In this document: positions 16,784-25,653 of the stretch, in pieces
How positions within the stretch are numbered: the stretch's first letter is position 1
Layout of the letters: each line of letters begins with the position of its first letter
Assembly (NCBI GenBank): GCA_022821845.1
Contig: JAJECT010000037.1
Span: forward strand, 72,351-128,719
DNA: 56,369 nt
Source of the DNA: Rhodothermales bacterium
GTDB lineage: Bacteria > Bacteroidota > Rhodothermia > Rhodothermales > VXPQ01
Direction of reading: 5' to 3'
Translations under genes and position numbers: made by a program
The notes under the pieces: generated by a model
The model's database searches: none
Seen by the model: the letters and a program-made list of their open reading frames with translations, nothing else
What the model was told of the DNA's origin: nothing

Positions 16784-18718
16784 TTGACCGATTCCCCTCA
16801 CACGACGGCGCCGGGGCCATCCCCTGCGCCACAGCAACCGCCTGCGACGGAAGCGTCCGCCGAGGCGGCGACGCCTGCTCCCGAAGAGGGAACGGCGGCA
16901 AGCGACGCCCGCTCCGCCCAGGCCCCCGCCGAAACGGAACAAACCGCCGCGGCCAACGCCCTGGATAATTATCCGCCCTGGGCCCGCGATCTGGCGCGCA
17001 AATACCTCACGAAAACGCTCACGCAATTCATTCTGTACGGGAATGTCCGCGATCTCGTCCCGGGAGAGGGCGAGGACGGACGCCCCCGCTATGCGCCGCT
17101 TCGCGAATTCCTTGCGGAGGACCTGTTCGCGGCGCGGGACGTGGTGATTTTTTACGACCGTTCCGCAGGCATTCATTTCGCCGACGCGGCGTCGAGGAAA
17201 GATTTTCACCGGGCCCTTTCGGGATACGACGCCATTTTCGGCACCGAGTATGCGCGGGCGCTCCCGAGAGATCCGGTGCGCGTGTTTTCCGTGCTGGAAA
17301 ATTATTTTCGGACCCGCCTGGCCGACGGGCTGCGCATTGCCTGCGTGGTGGACTATGCGGAAACCATCGTTCCGATGGCCGAAGCGTCCATGTATTCCGC
17401 CGAAGACCGGAATGCACTCGTATTTCTCCAGAAATGGGCGCACGACCCCGTCTTTCTCGCGGGCGACTTCACCCTTTGCCTCATTGCAGAAAATCTTACA
17501 GACCTGAACCGGCAACTCGTGCAGAGTCCGTACACGGCGGAAATACGGATTCCCATGCCGGACGAAGCGGCCCGCCTCGCCTTCGCGCGCAACGCCCTGC
17601 TGGACAGGGAAACCCTGTTCGAAGAACATTCGGAAGTGTCCCCGGAAGCCGTGGCGCACCACGCCGCCGGCCTGGGCTACACGCAGCTCCGCACCATCCT
17701 TGGCGACGTGCTGGAAAACCGGGCGACGCTGACCTTCGAGACGCTTTCCGGCATGAAAAAGGAGTTCATCGAGGCGGAGGCGTACGGCATGCTGGAGTTC
17801 GTGGAAACCGGATTCGACCTGGACATGGTGGCCGGGCATCGGCAGGCCAAGGCGCATCTCCGGCAGGCCGCCGCCGCCTTGCGGGCCGCCCGGCCGGACG
17901 TATTGCCCATGGGATATCTGGTCAGCGGGCCCGTCGGCACGGGAAAAACCTTCCTGATCACATGCTTTGCAGGCGAGATAGGCATCCCTATGGTTACGCT
18001 GAAGAACTTTCGTTCGCAATGGCAGGGCGTCACCGAGGGCAATCTCGAAAAAATTCTCCATTTGCTGGAGGCCATGACGCCGGTGGCGGTTATGATCGAC
18101 GAGGCGGACACGGCGCTCGGCAACCGGGACGCCCAGGGCGATTCGGGCGTTTCCAGTCGCGTGTTCGGGCAGATCGCCACATTCATGAGCAACCCGTCCC
18201 ACCGGGGACGCATTCTCTTTTTCCTGGTTACGGCGCGCCCGGACCTGATGCCCATCGACCTGAAACGGCAAGGCCGGGCCGAAGAGCATATCGCCCTGTT
18301 CTACCCGGAAGCAAAAGACGAGCGAGAGGAGTTGCTGCGCGTCGTGATGCGACGGACCGGCGTCCGACTGGACCTGTCCGACATGCCGGACGCCTTGCTC
18401 GGCAGCGACCTTCCGTTCAGCGGGGCGGACATGGAAGCGCTGCTTACCCGCGCAAAGTTTCGGGCGAGCGCAGAGCAAACCGGGCGCGGCGAAACCCCTT
18501 CCAATGCGCCGAACGGCGCGCAATTCATCTCCAGAAAGATTCTTGAAGAAGCGGTGCGCGATTTTATCCCCCCCGCCTACCCCGAAGAAGTGGAATTGCA
18601 AACGCTCGCGGCGGTTCTCGAATGCACGAGCAGGGCCTTGCTCCCCGAAAAATATCGGGCGATGGCGCGGGCGGACGTCATCCGGCGCGTACAGGAACTG
18701 AAACGGCTCGTGGAATGA
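16784..18718 (+). CDS. Tandem AAA ATPase, N-module degenerate
   Basis: 644 aa starting at TTG 16784. Residues 1-65 are Pro/Ala/Glu-rich and probably disordered. About 80-300 look like a degenerate AAA module ('LTQFILYGNVRDLV', a Walker B-like 'ACVVDYAETIV' lacking the DE pair, and a sensor-like 'IAENLTDLNRQL'). The C-terminal AAA module is complete: Walker A 'GPVGTGKT' near residue 382, Walker B 'VMIDEADTAL' near 437, and a Cdc48/FtsH-like 'RVFGQIATFMSN' segment. The inactive-plus-active layout recalls Ycf46-like ATPases, but I cannot assign a substrate. It is convergent with mazG. Confidence 0.75.
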   Translation: MTDSPHTTAPGPSPAPQQPPATEASAEAATPAPEEGTAASDARSAQAPAETEQTAAANALDNYPPWARDLARKYLTKTLTQFILYGNVRDLVPGEGEDGRPRYAPLREFLAEDLFAARDVVIFYDRSAGIHFADAASRKDFHRALSGYDAIFGTEYARALPRDPVRVFSVLENYFRTRLADGLRIACVVDYAETIVPMAEASMYSAEDRNALVFLQKWAHDPVFLAGDFTLCLIAENLTDLNRQLVQSPYTAEIRIPMPDEAARLAFARNALLDRETLFEEHSEVSPEAVAHHAAGLGYTQLRTILGDVLENRATLTFETLSGMKKEFIEAEAYGMLEFVETGFDLDMVAGHRQAKAHLRQAAAALRAARPDVLPMGYLVSGPVGTGKTFLITCFAGEIGIPMVTLKNFRSQWQGVTEGNLEKILHLLEAMTPVAVMIDEADTALGNRDAQGDSGVSSRVFGQIATFMSNPSHRGRILFFLVTARPDLMPIDLKRQGRAEEHIALFYPEAKDEREELLRVVMRRTGVRLDLSDMPDALLGSDLPFSGADMEALLTRAKFRASAEQTGRGETPSNAPNGAQFISRKILEEAVRDFIPPAYPEEVELQTLAAVLECTSRALLPEKYRAMARADVIRRVQELKRLVE

Positions 18719-18764
18719 AAACGGACCGGCGGACGTGCAGGGCGCGGGGATTTTCCGCCGCGCG

Positions 18765-19628
18765 TCACGCTTCGCCGTCCTCCTGCGCCTTCGCTTCTTC
18801 CCAGAAGGCGTCCATTTCCGCAAGCGTCGCTTCCGCAGGCGTACGGCCCTGGGCCGCCAGCCGCTGCTCGATATGTCGAAAACGCCGGGCGAAGGCGTCG
18901 TTCGTACGGGAAAGCGCGTTTTCCGCATTGAGCCCGCTCATCCGCGCATAATTCACCAGGGCAAAAAGCACGTCGCCAAACTCGCGCTCCCGCGCCTCCA
19001 TGGAACCGTCCGGAGCGAGCGCTTCCGCAAATTCCCGGATTTCTTCGCAAACTTTTTCCCAGGCGTCGGATCGTTCGGGAAAATCGAACCCAACGCCGGC
19101 GGCTTTTTGCTGGATGCGGTGCGCCCGAAGCAGCGCCGGGAGCCGCCGGGGCACCCCCTCCAGCGCCGATTTCTTCTTCCCTTCCGCCCATTTGATCTGT
19201 TCCCAGTTGCGAACCACCTCGTCCGCATTGTCCGCCTGCGCGTCCTCGAACACATGCGGATGCCGCCGCACCAGTTTGTCCGTTTCCTGGCGGATAATGT
19301 CCGTAAGCGAGAAGTGTCCGTCCTCCTCGGCGATCGCTCCATGAAACGCCACGTGCAGCAGCAAATCGCCCAGTTCCTCGCACAAGCCCTCCCTGTCCGC
19401 TTCGTCAATGGCCGAAACAGCCTCATAGGCCTCCTCGATCAGCAAATGCTTGACGGATTCGTGGGTCTGCTCCCGATCCCAGGGACAATCCCGGCGCAAT
19501 TGCCGGACAATGGCGGAAAACGCGGCGTACGCCGCCCGTTCTGCTTCTCCGGGCGCGAATGCAGGATCCGCCGCGCCGTCGTACGTGAATTTTTTATCGG
19601 GAACTTGCAACATATGTTCAATGTTCAT
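18765..19628 (-). CDS. mazG: Nucleoside triphosphate pyrophosphohydrolase MazG
   Basis: 287 aa with the two MazG repeats. The first carries 'CPWDREQTHESVKHLLIEEAYE' features (read as 'CPWDREQTH' and 'LLIEEAYEAVSAID') and 'CEELGDLLLHVAFH', with the EExxE/ExxD metal-binding acids. The second has 'WEKVCEEIREFAEA' and 'REREFGDVLFALVNYAR'. Length and order match full-length MazG. It hydrolyses NTPs to NMP and pyrophosphate, cleaning aberrant nucleotides. It is in the opposite direction to both neighbours. Confidence 0.95.
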   Translation of the reverse strand: MNIEHMLQVPDKKFTYDGAADPAFAPGEAERAAYAAFSAIVRQLRRDCPWDREQTHESVKHLLIEEAYEAVSAIDEADREGLCEELGDLLLHVAFHGAIAEEDGHFSLTDIIRQETDKLVRRHPHVFEDAQADNADEVVRNWEQIKWAEGKKKSALEGVPRRLPALLRAHRIQQKAAGVGFDFPERSDAWEKVCEEIREFAEALAPDGSMEAREREFGDVLFALVNYARMSGLNAENALSRTNDAFARRFRHIEQRLAAQGRTPAEATLAEMDAFWEEAKAQEDGEA

Positions 19629-19861
19629 ATATTTGATGTTCAGGAACGGCGAGTCGCATGCAAACCAGGCGCGTCATGCCATGGCGTATTTCCGCATACT
19701 GCCCGCGCCATGCCGTAAAGGTACGCGGCGGCGCGTTCATACGCGATGAAAAACGCAATGAACAACGTGCTGCGCGGACGCGCCGCGGGCGGAAAACCTG
19801 CGCAATGCATCCGCAGCGTCGCCGCGCTCGCATCCTTGCAACCCAACGGTCCGCAAATCAA

Positions 19862-19952
19862 CTATCCACAGGCAAAATGCTCGCAAACCGAATGTCCACA
19901 ACATGTGCACCGGCCCCTGTGGATACCTTATCCTTGTCCACAGCCGTCCACA
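19862..19952. other. Cluster of five DnaA-box-like sites
   Basis: Within 91 bp of the gene-free mazG-ssb gap are CTATCCACA (19862-19870), ATGTCCACA (19892-19900), TGTGGATAC (19918-19926, reverse of GTATCCACA), TTGTCCACA (19934-19942) and CCGTCCACA (19944-19952). The bacterial DnaA box is TTATNCACA; each site has one to three differences and all keep the CCACA core. An AT-rich stretch, TTGAATAAAAATTTTG, follows about 140 bp later. This could be a replication origin, a DnaA-titration site or a DnaA-regulated promoter for ssb. No other gene is seen in 19629-20216. Confidence 0.45.
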
Positions 19953-20216
19953 CCCGACAAGAAGCCGTGTCCAAAAAATGTGCGGAAGTAATCGCCATGA
20001 TTTCCGGCCTGGTGCGTAACGTACGAACGCGGAATTTCCTTCCCGGAGCGAAGGATGCGCTCGCGCAAAACCGCTCGGCGCGTCCTTGAATAAAAATTTT
20101 GCCCCGGAGGTTATGTTCGAACATGCTGCGGGTCTATATGAGAGCGTCTGCAGCTATGGCGTTGCGGACCGACATCGCATTCGCTACCAATACACGTAAA
20201 ACAGAGAGGTATTCTC

Positions 20217-20684
20217 ATGGCGTACGCCATCAACAAAGCCATCCTGATCGGCAATCTCGGACAGGACCCGGAACTACGCTACACTGGCAACGGAACGGCC
20301 GTATGCAACATGCGGCTCGCCACCACGGACCGCTACAAGGACGGCGCCGGCGAAATGGTCGAGCGGACCGAATGGCACAACGTCGTGGCCTGGGCCCGCC
20401 TTGCGGAGATTTGCGGCGAATACTTGCGCAAAGGATCCAAGGTGTATTTCGAGGGGCAACTCCAGACGCGCTCCTGGGAGGACCGCGACGGCAACACGCG
20501 CTACACCACCGAAATCCGCGCGCGCGACATGCTGATGCTGGACTCGCGGGGCGGGAATGGATCGGGGAACGGCGCAGGCAACGGCTTTTCCGTAAACAAA
20601 ACGCAAGCGCCCCCGAAGGCGGCGGCCCCGGTCGGCGCCGAGGCGGACCCGGGGTTCGAGCCGGACGACGATCTCCCGTTCTGA
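20217..20684 (+). CDS. ssb: Single-stranded DNA-binding protein
   Basis: 155 aa. An N-terminal OB-fold ('[22 protein letters not shown]', broken here as '[18 protein letters not shown]', then '[21 protein letters not shown]', then '[17 protein letters not shown]') is followed by a Gly/Asn-rich flexible linker (about 113-125) and the acidic tip 'EPDDDLPF', the conserved docking peptide for SSB partners. It binds single-stranded DNA in replication and repair. The gene stands alone with a 590-bp upstream gap holding the DnaA-box-like cluster and a hairpin downstream. Confidence 0.96.
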   Translation: MAYAINKAILIGNLGQDPELRYTGNGTAVCNMRLATTDRYKDGAGEMVERTEWHNVVAWARLAEICGEYLRKGSKVYFEGQLQTRSWEDRDGNTRYTTEIRARDMLMLDSRGGNGSGNGAGNGFSVNKTQAPPKAAAPVGAEADPGFEPDDDLPF

Positions 20685-20750
20685 TCCATATCGGAACAGG
20701 GCCGCAGGGACTGCGCGAACCGCGCGCCCTGACGCCTTTGCAGGGCTTCC

Positions 20751-20798
20751 CGGGCCGGAAACACAGGCTTTCCCCTTGCGGGGCAGGTTTCCGGCCCG
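20751..20798 (+). terminator. Hairpin after ssb
   Basis: CGGGCCGGAAAC (20751-20762) is an exact inverted match of GTTTCCGGCCCG (20787-20798), with a second small inner hairpin (CCCCTTGCGGGG). There is no clear T-run, so it may be a weak or factor-assisted terminator. Confidence 0.5.
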
Positions 20799-20855
20799 CG
20801 TCTGCGGGGCTATCGAGTCGGCTATGGATACGTCCACCTGACGCACAAGCGCCGA

Positions 20856-21713
20856 ATGCAAGCAAACGGGCCGGACGCAACCAGGGCGGAATGCATAATC
20901 GAATGCGCGGACAACCTTGCATTCATGCAGGAGCTCATGGACGGTCGGATGAAACTGATCGTCACGTCGCCCCCGTATAACCTCGGCAAGGCCTACGAAA
21001 AACGGGCGCCGCTGGAAGACTACCTGAAACAGCAGGACCGCGTCGTTTCCGAATGCGTACGGCTGTTGCATCCGTCCGGCTCCCTGTGCTGGCAGGTCGG
21101 CAATTACGTGGAGAACGGGGCCATCGTCCCGCTCGACGCCGCGCTGTATCCGCTTTTTCGCAAGCATGGCCTGAAGATGCGCAACCGGATCGTGTGGCGT
21201 TTCGGGCATGGCCTCCATTGCTCGAAACGCTTCTCCGGGCGCTACGAAACGATCAACTGGTGGACCCGAAGCGACGATTATACGTTTCATCTGGACCCGG
21301 TGCGGATTCCGGCGAAATATCCGAACAAGCGGCATTTCAAAGGACCGAACATCGGGCAGTTGTCGGGCAATCCGAAAGGCAAAAACCCCAGCGACGTGTG
21401 GGAATTTCCCAGCGTGAAGAATAACCATGTGGAGAAAACGATCCATCCCTGCCAGTTTCCGGTCGAACTGGCGGAGCGGCTTGTGCTGTCCATGACCGAT
21501 CCGGGCGATGCGGTGTTCGACCCGTATATGGGGGTCGGATCGTCGGTCGTCGCCGCGCTGCGGCATGGCAGGACGGCGTACGGCTGCGATATTTCGCCGG
21601 ACTACGTGGCGATCGCCCGCGACCGGATTCGGGCGCTGCGCAACGGCACGCTCCGTACGCGCCCCATGGGAAAACCCGTGTACGACCCCGACGAACGACG
21701 GCGCAAATCGTAA
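20856..21713 (+). CDS. Orphan DNA methyltransferase (N4-C/N6-A)
   Basis: 285 aa. Catalytic motif IV 'TSPPYNLG' lies near residue 37-44 and the SAM-binding motif 'DPYMGVGSSVVAAL' near 222-235, preceded by 'HPCQFPVELAERLV'; this is beta-class order. The TSPPY form is compatible with either N6-adenine or N4-cytosine methylation. No restriction endonuclease is encoded beside it (neighbours are ssb and a creatininase-family enzyme), so it is probably an orphan methylase acting in regulation or protection. Composition matches the backbone, so it is not an obvious recent import. Confidence 0.9.
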   Translation: MQANGPDATRAECIIECADNLAFMQELMDGRMKLIVTSPPYNLGKAYEKRAPLEDYLKQQDRVVSECVRLLHPSGSLCWQVGNYVENGAIVPLDAALYPLFRKHGLKMRNRIVWRFGHGLHCSKRFSGRYETINWWTRSDDYTFHLDPVRIPAKYPNKRHFKGPNIGQLSGNPKGKNPSDVWEFPSVKNNHVEKTIHPCQFPVELAERLVLSMTDPGDAVFDPYMGVGSSVVAALRHGRTAYGCDISPDYVAIARDRIRALRNGTLRTRPMGKPVYDPDERRRKS

Positions 21714-21766
21714 CCGCATCGCCCGAACGCGCGTAATTTTCCAGGACGAACCGCCCTGCTTCCGCC

Positions 21767-22534
21767 ATGTCCATTCGCCCCTACATCCTTGCCGACACAA
21801 ACTGGAAAGACATCCGGCAGACCCGGTACGACGTGGCGGTGCTTCCCTGGGGCGCCACGGAAGCGCACAACTACCATCTGCCCTACTCCACCGATGTGAC
21901 CCAGTGCGACCATATCGCCGCCGAAGCGGCGCGCAAGGCATGGGACGCCGGAGCGAACGTGATCGTACTGCCCACCGTTCCTTTCGGGGTCAACACGGGG
22001 CAGCTGGACATCAAACTGGACATGAACCTTTTCCCGAGTACGCAGGCGGCGATCCTCGGGGATATCGTCGATACCGTCTCGCGCACCGAAATACGGAAGC
22101 TGCTGATCCTGAACGGACACGGAGGCAACGATTTTCGGCAGATGATCCGGGAAATCGGCGTTGCCCATCCGAACATGTTTCTGTGCGAAATGCACTGGTT
22201 CCGGGCGCTGAACCTCGCGGACTATTTCGAAATGCCGGTGGACCATGCCGGGGAAATGGAAACGAGCCTGATGATGTACCTTGCCCCCCGCCTCGTGCTG
22301 CCGCTCGACGAGGCGGGCGACGGCGCCGAACGACGATTCAACATCGAGGGACTGCGGGAAAAATGGGTCTGGGCCGAACGGCAGTGGTCGCAGATCACCG
22401 AGAGCACGGGCGTGGGAGACCCCTCGCGCGCCACCGCGGACAAGGGCGCCCGGTTCTTCGACGACCTGACGACGAAGATCGCCGCTTTCCTGAAGGAACT
22501 GGCGGACGCCGACCTCGACGACCTGTACGAATAA
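21767..22534 (+). CDS. Creatininase-family amidohydrolase
   Basis: 255 aa with the family's metal-binding and active-site motifs in order: 'LPWGATEAHNYHLPYSTD' (Glu, His, Asp ligands), 'LPTVPFGVN', 'LILNGHGGNDF' and 'DHAGEMETSLM'. Members hydrolyse amide bonds in cyclic or formamide substrates (creatinine, FAPy intermediates, mycofactocin peptide precursor). Nothing nearby identifies the substrate. It starts 53 bp after the methyltransferase stop, so the two may be co-transcribed. Confidence 0.88.
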   Translation: MSIRPYILADTNWKDIRQTRYDVAVLPWGATEAHNYHLPYSTDVTQCDHIAAEAARKAWDAGANVIVLPTVPFGVNTGQLDIKLDMNLFPSTQAAILGDIVDTVSRTEIRKLLILNGHGGNDFRQMIREIGVAHPNMFLCEMHWFRALNLADYFEMPVDHAGEMETSLMMYLAPRLVLPLDEAGDGAERRFNIEGLREKWVWAERQWSQITESTGVGDPSRATADKGARFFDDLTTKIAAFLKELADADLDDLYE

Positions 22535-22664
22535 CGCGCCCCTTCGCCCGCCCCATGCCGCGGCGGAGGCAAACCTGCGCGAATGTATGCGCGAATCCTT
22601 ATTTTCAGAATACCCTGTCAGGATACCTTTTTCTATCGCTTGAGCGGCGCTGACCGCCCCTGCA

Positions 22665-24044
22665 TTGGACCCCGACCCTGCTTCGTTATTCGTTCTTGCG
22701 CAAACTGCGCCCGCCGCGCTGAGCGGGACCTTCGTGGCCGCTTGCATAGTCGCGCTGGTCGCGCTGCTCCTGATGTCAGCGATCTTCTCCGGCTCGGAGG
22801 TGGCGCTTTTTTCGCTCGCCGGTTCGGCGAAAGCGTCCCTTGCGGAAGCCGGCGACCGCGCGGCAAGGCGGGTGCTGAAACTGCTCGAACAGCCCCGGCG
22901 ACTGCTTATCACCATTCTGATCCTGAACACGGCGGCGAATGTGGCCGCCGCCATCGTCGCCGCCCTCCTGACCGCAAGGATCGCGGAAGCCATGGCGTGG
23001 AGCTGGGCCGTCACGGTCGTTCTGGAAGTCGTCGTGCTGACCTTCGTCATCCTGGTCATGAGCGAAATCACGCCGAAGTTGCTGGCCGTACGCCATGCCG
23101 AAACGTTCAGCCGGGCCGTTTCCGGGCCGCTGGCGACGCTGCACCGCATCCTGTACCCCTTGTCCGGCTTTCTCGCCCGCTCGACGCGATTCATGCGCGA
23201 GCGACTTGAAACCGAAGGCGAGCGCATCTCCCCGGAAGACCTAAAAACGCTTGCCGACGTCGGCGAAGCGCACGGCACCCTCGAAGAGGAAGAAAAGGAG
23301 ATGATTTACTCCATCGTGGAGTTTGGCGAAACCTCCGTCCGGGAAATCATGGTAAGCAGGCTGGACGTCGTAGCGCTTCCGGTAACCGCAGACATAGGGG
23401 ACGCGCTGGCGCTGATCCGCGAAACGGGACATTCCCGCATTCCATTGTACGCCGACCACCTGGACAACATCCTGGGCGTCGTATACGCCAAGGATTTGCT
23501 CCCCCACCTGCTGAGCGCGAATGGAAACGCGCCGCTCGACTGGAGGCAGGTGGCCCGCCCCGCTATTTTCGTCCCGCCAGGCAAAAAACTAGACGATCTG
23601 CTGAAGGATTTGCAAGCGAAAAAAACCCACATGGCCGTGGTCGTGGACGAATACGGAGGCACGGCGGGGCTCGTCACGCTGGAGGACATCCTGGAGGAAA
23701 TCGTGGGAGAAATTCGCGACGAACACGACGAGAGCGAGGAGCGACTTTACGAACGGCTCGACGACGGCGCGTACCTGTTCGACGCCCGCATCGATCTGGA
23801 CGACGTGAACGAACTGCTGGACGCCTCACTCGACACGGAAGCGTACGATTTCGAAACGCTGGGCGGCTTGATCTTCCACGAAACCGGCGCGATCCCGGAA
23901 GAAGGCAACCGCTTGCAAATCGAAGACCTGGCCATGCGGGTCGTGACGGTCGAAAACAACCGGATAGGCCGCGTACGCGTACGCCGCACCCTGCCTTCCG
24001 GCAACCGGGAAAAGAGCGAAACCAGGCCCGGCGCAAAGGATTAA
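22665..24044 (+). CDS. CNNM/HlyC/CorC-type membrane protein (GldE-like)
   Basis: 459 aa from a TTG start. Residues ~20-140 form a DUF21/CNNM membrane domain ('LLLMSAIFSGSEVALFSL', then further hydrophobic spans and 'VILVMSEITPKLLAV'). Two CBS repeats follow (~200-340: 'REIMVSRLDVVALP', 'IPLYADHLDNILGVVYAKD', 'HMAVVVDEYGGTAGLVTLED') and a CorC_HlyC/TerC-associated domain at the end. Relatives are linked to Mg2+/Co2+ efflux; in Bacteroidota the gliding protein GldE has this architecture, but no other gld genes are here. The AAAGGATTAAATCCTTT hairpin at 24036-24052 may end transcription. Confidence 0.9.
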   Translation: MDPDPASLFVLAQTAPAALSGTFVAACIVALVALLLMSAIFSGSEVALFSLAGSAKASLAEAGDRAARRVLKLLEQPRRLLITILILNTAANVAAAIVAALLTARIAEAMAWSWAVTVVLEVVVLTFVILVMSEITPKLLAVRHAETFSRAVSGPLATLHRILYPLSGFLARSTRFMRERLETEGERISPEDLKTLADVGEAHGTLEEEEKEMIYSIVEFGETSVREIMVSRLDVVALPVTADIGDALALIRETGHSRIPLYADHLDNILGVVYAKDLLPHLLSANGNAPLDWRQVARPAIFVPPGKKLDDLLKDLQAKKTHMAVVVDEYGGTAGLVTLEDILEEIVGEIRDEHDESEERLYERLDDGAYLFDARIDLDDVNELLDASLDTEAYDFETLGGLIFHETGAIPEEGNRLQIEDLAMRVVTVENNRIGRVRVRRTLPSGNREKSETRPGAKD

Positions 24045-24049
24045 ATCCT

Positions 24050-24078
24050 TTGTATGGCGCACGGGAATTGCCTACCTT
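24050..24078 (+). promoter_or_regulatory. purF promoter candidate
   Basis: TTGTAT at 24050-24055, 17 bp, TACCTT at 24073-24078; purF starts at 24120. The -10 resembles the TACCCT of the duplicated promoters at 37283 and 39795. Confidence 0.45.
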
Positions 24079-24119
24079 GTTCCTTATGCACAGGTTTGTC
24101 ATCCACTAAACGGAGCCGA

Positions 24120-25601
24120 ATGCACCAGTTACGGGAATATTGCGGCATTTTCGGGATATTCAACGCCGGGGACGCGGCGCGACATACGTACTATGGCCTG
24201 CACGCCCTGCAACACCGGGGCCAGGAATCGACGGGCATCGTCACCTCTGCTTACGACGAAGCAAGGCAACGGCGCGTCATGCAGGCCCACCGGGGCCGCG
24301 GATTGGTGCTGGACGTGTTCGCCGACCAGTCCCTGTTCGAAACCAAACTGCTCGGCAACGCCGCCATCGGGCACAACCGCTATTCCACGATGGGCGCCTC
24401 GGACAACAAGGCGAACATCCAGCCGTTCGTGGTGCATTACAAGGACGGCAACCTGGCTATCGCGCACAACGGCAACCTGTCGAACGCCCGCGAACTGCGG
24501 CAGTCCTTCAGCGATCAGGGGACGCTGTTCCAGACCACCAGCGATACGGAATTGATCCTGCACCTCATTGCGCAAAGCAGGCGAAGCAAGCAAATCAATC
24601 AAATCAGGGACGCGCTCGCCCAGTTGGAGGGCGCCTTTTCGCTTGTAATCCTTACGGACGAAAGCCTCGTCGCCATTCGCGACCCGAACGGATTTCGCCC
24701 GTTGTCGCTGGGGCGCCTGCGCGACGCTTCCTGGTGCGTAGCCAGCGAAACCTGCGCCTTCGACCTGATTGGCGCCGAATACGTGCGCGACGTGGAGCCT
24801 GGAGAAATCCTGGTGATCGACCGGAAAGGCGCCGAAACGGGTTCGTTCCAGCGTTTCCATCTGGCGCGCTCGCACAACATCAGCCAGTGCGTGTTCGAAT
24901 ACGTGTATTTTTCGCGCCCCGATTCGCGCATCTACGGGGAGATGGTGGACAAGGTGCGGCGGCAAATCGGCAAGCAGCTGGCGCGCGAGGCGCCGGTCCC
25001 GGTCACCAAAAAAGGAGAAAAGCAGCCCATCGTCATTTCCGTGCCCGATTCGTCCAACACGAGCGCGCTGGGGTATGTCAGCGAATGCCGCAAACAGGGC
25101 TATTCGGGCAAATTCGAGATCGGGCTCATTCGCAACCACTATGTGGGGCGCACGTTCATCGCCCCCGGACAGGATCGCCGGGAAATGCGGGTGCGCTGCA
25201 AGTTCAACACAGTGGAAGGCGTACTCCGGGATCGCATCGTGGTGATCGTGGACGACTCTATCGTGCGGGGCACCACGGCCCGGTACATTGTCCACATGAT
25301 CCGCGAGGCGGGCGCGCGGGAAGTGCATTTCCGGGTGGCGTCGCCCCCGGTGATCAGTCCGTGTTACTACGGCATGGATTTTCCCAGCCATAGCGAACTC
25401 TTCGCCCACGAATTCGGCTCCGACGAGGAACGCGCAAAATGGCTGGGCGCGGATTCGCTGGCGTATCTGTCCGAAGAAGGGTTGATGAACGCCGTGTACA
25501 AAGCCAATCGGAGCGAGGCGGGGTATTGCAACGCCTGTTTTACGGGAAAATACCCGGTGCCGGTGCACGCCCCGGTCGCCAAGGAAGAAAACGAGTGGTA
25601 A
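24120..25601 (+). CDS. purF: Amidophosphoribosyltransferase
   Basis: 493 aa from ATG 24120. It makes phosphoribosylamine from PRPP and glutamine, the first step of purine synthesis. After a short propeptide comes 'YCGIFGIF', whose Cys8 should become the N-terminal nucleophile of the glutaminase; 'HRGQEST' and 'HNGNLSN' follow. The PRPP loop 'VVIVDDSIVRGTTAR' (as 'IVDDSIVRGTTAR') is intact. Cys in 'SQCVFEYVYFSRPDS', 'SPCYYGMDFPS' and 'YCNACFTGKYP' fit the four ligands of the [4Fe-4S] cluster of Bacillus-type PurF. An upstream ATG at 24054 overlaps the promoter and was rejected. Confidence 0.96.
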   Translation: MHQLREYCGIFGIFNAGDAARHTYYGLHALQHRGQESTGIVTSAYDEARQRRVMQAHRGRGLVLDVFADQSLFETKLLGNAAIGHNRYSTMGASDNKANIQPFVVHYKDGNLAIAHNGNLSNARELRQSFSDQGTLFQTTSDTELILHLIAQSRRSKQINQIRDALAQLEGAFSLVILTDESLVAIRDPNGFRPLSLGRLRDASWCVASETCAFDLIGAEYVRDVEPGEILVIDRKGAETGSFQRFHLARSHNISQCVFEYVYFSRPDSRIYGEMVDKVRRQIGKQLAREAPVPVTKKGEKQPIVISVPDSSNTSALGYVSECRKQGYSGKFEIGLIRNHYVGRTFIAPGQDRREMRVRCKFNTVEGVLRDRIVVIVDDSIVRGTTARYIVHMIREAGAREVHFRVASPPVISPCYYGMDFPSHSELFAHEFGSDEERAKWLGADSLAYLSEEGLMNAVYKANRSEAGYCNACFTGKYPVPVHAPVAKEENEW

Positions 25602-25653
25602 CCCGTTGCATTTGCATACCCTGTAGCGCATCGTCGCCTCCCCGACATAAAAG

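Noticed and set aside
19746-19991. Possible small gene in the mazG-ssb gap
   Set aside because: The product has no protein-like pattern and the DNA is explained better by the repeated CCACA sites.
20684-21767. Complete restriction-modification system around the orphan methyltransferase
   Set aside because: Neighbours are ssb and a creatininase-family enzyme; no nuclease is encoded nearby.
22605-22640. Attachment-site-like repeat shared with 14970-14995
   Set aside because: The similarity is about 13 of 15 bases and both lie before genes; an operator or promoter element is more likely than an integration site.
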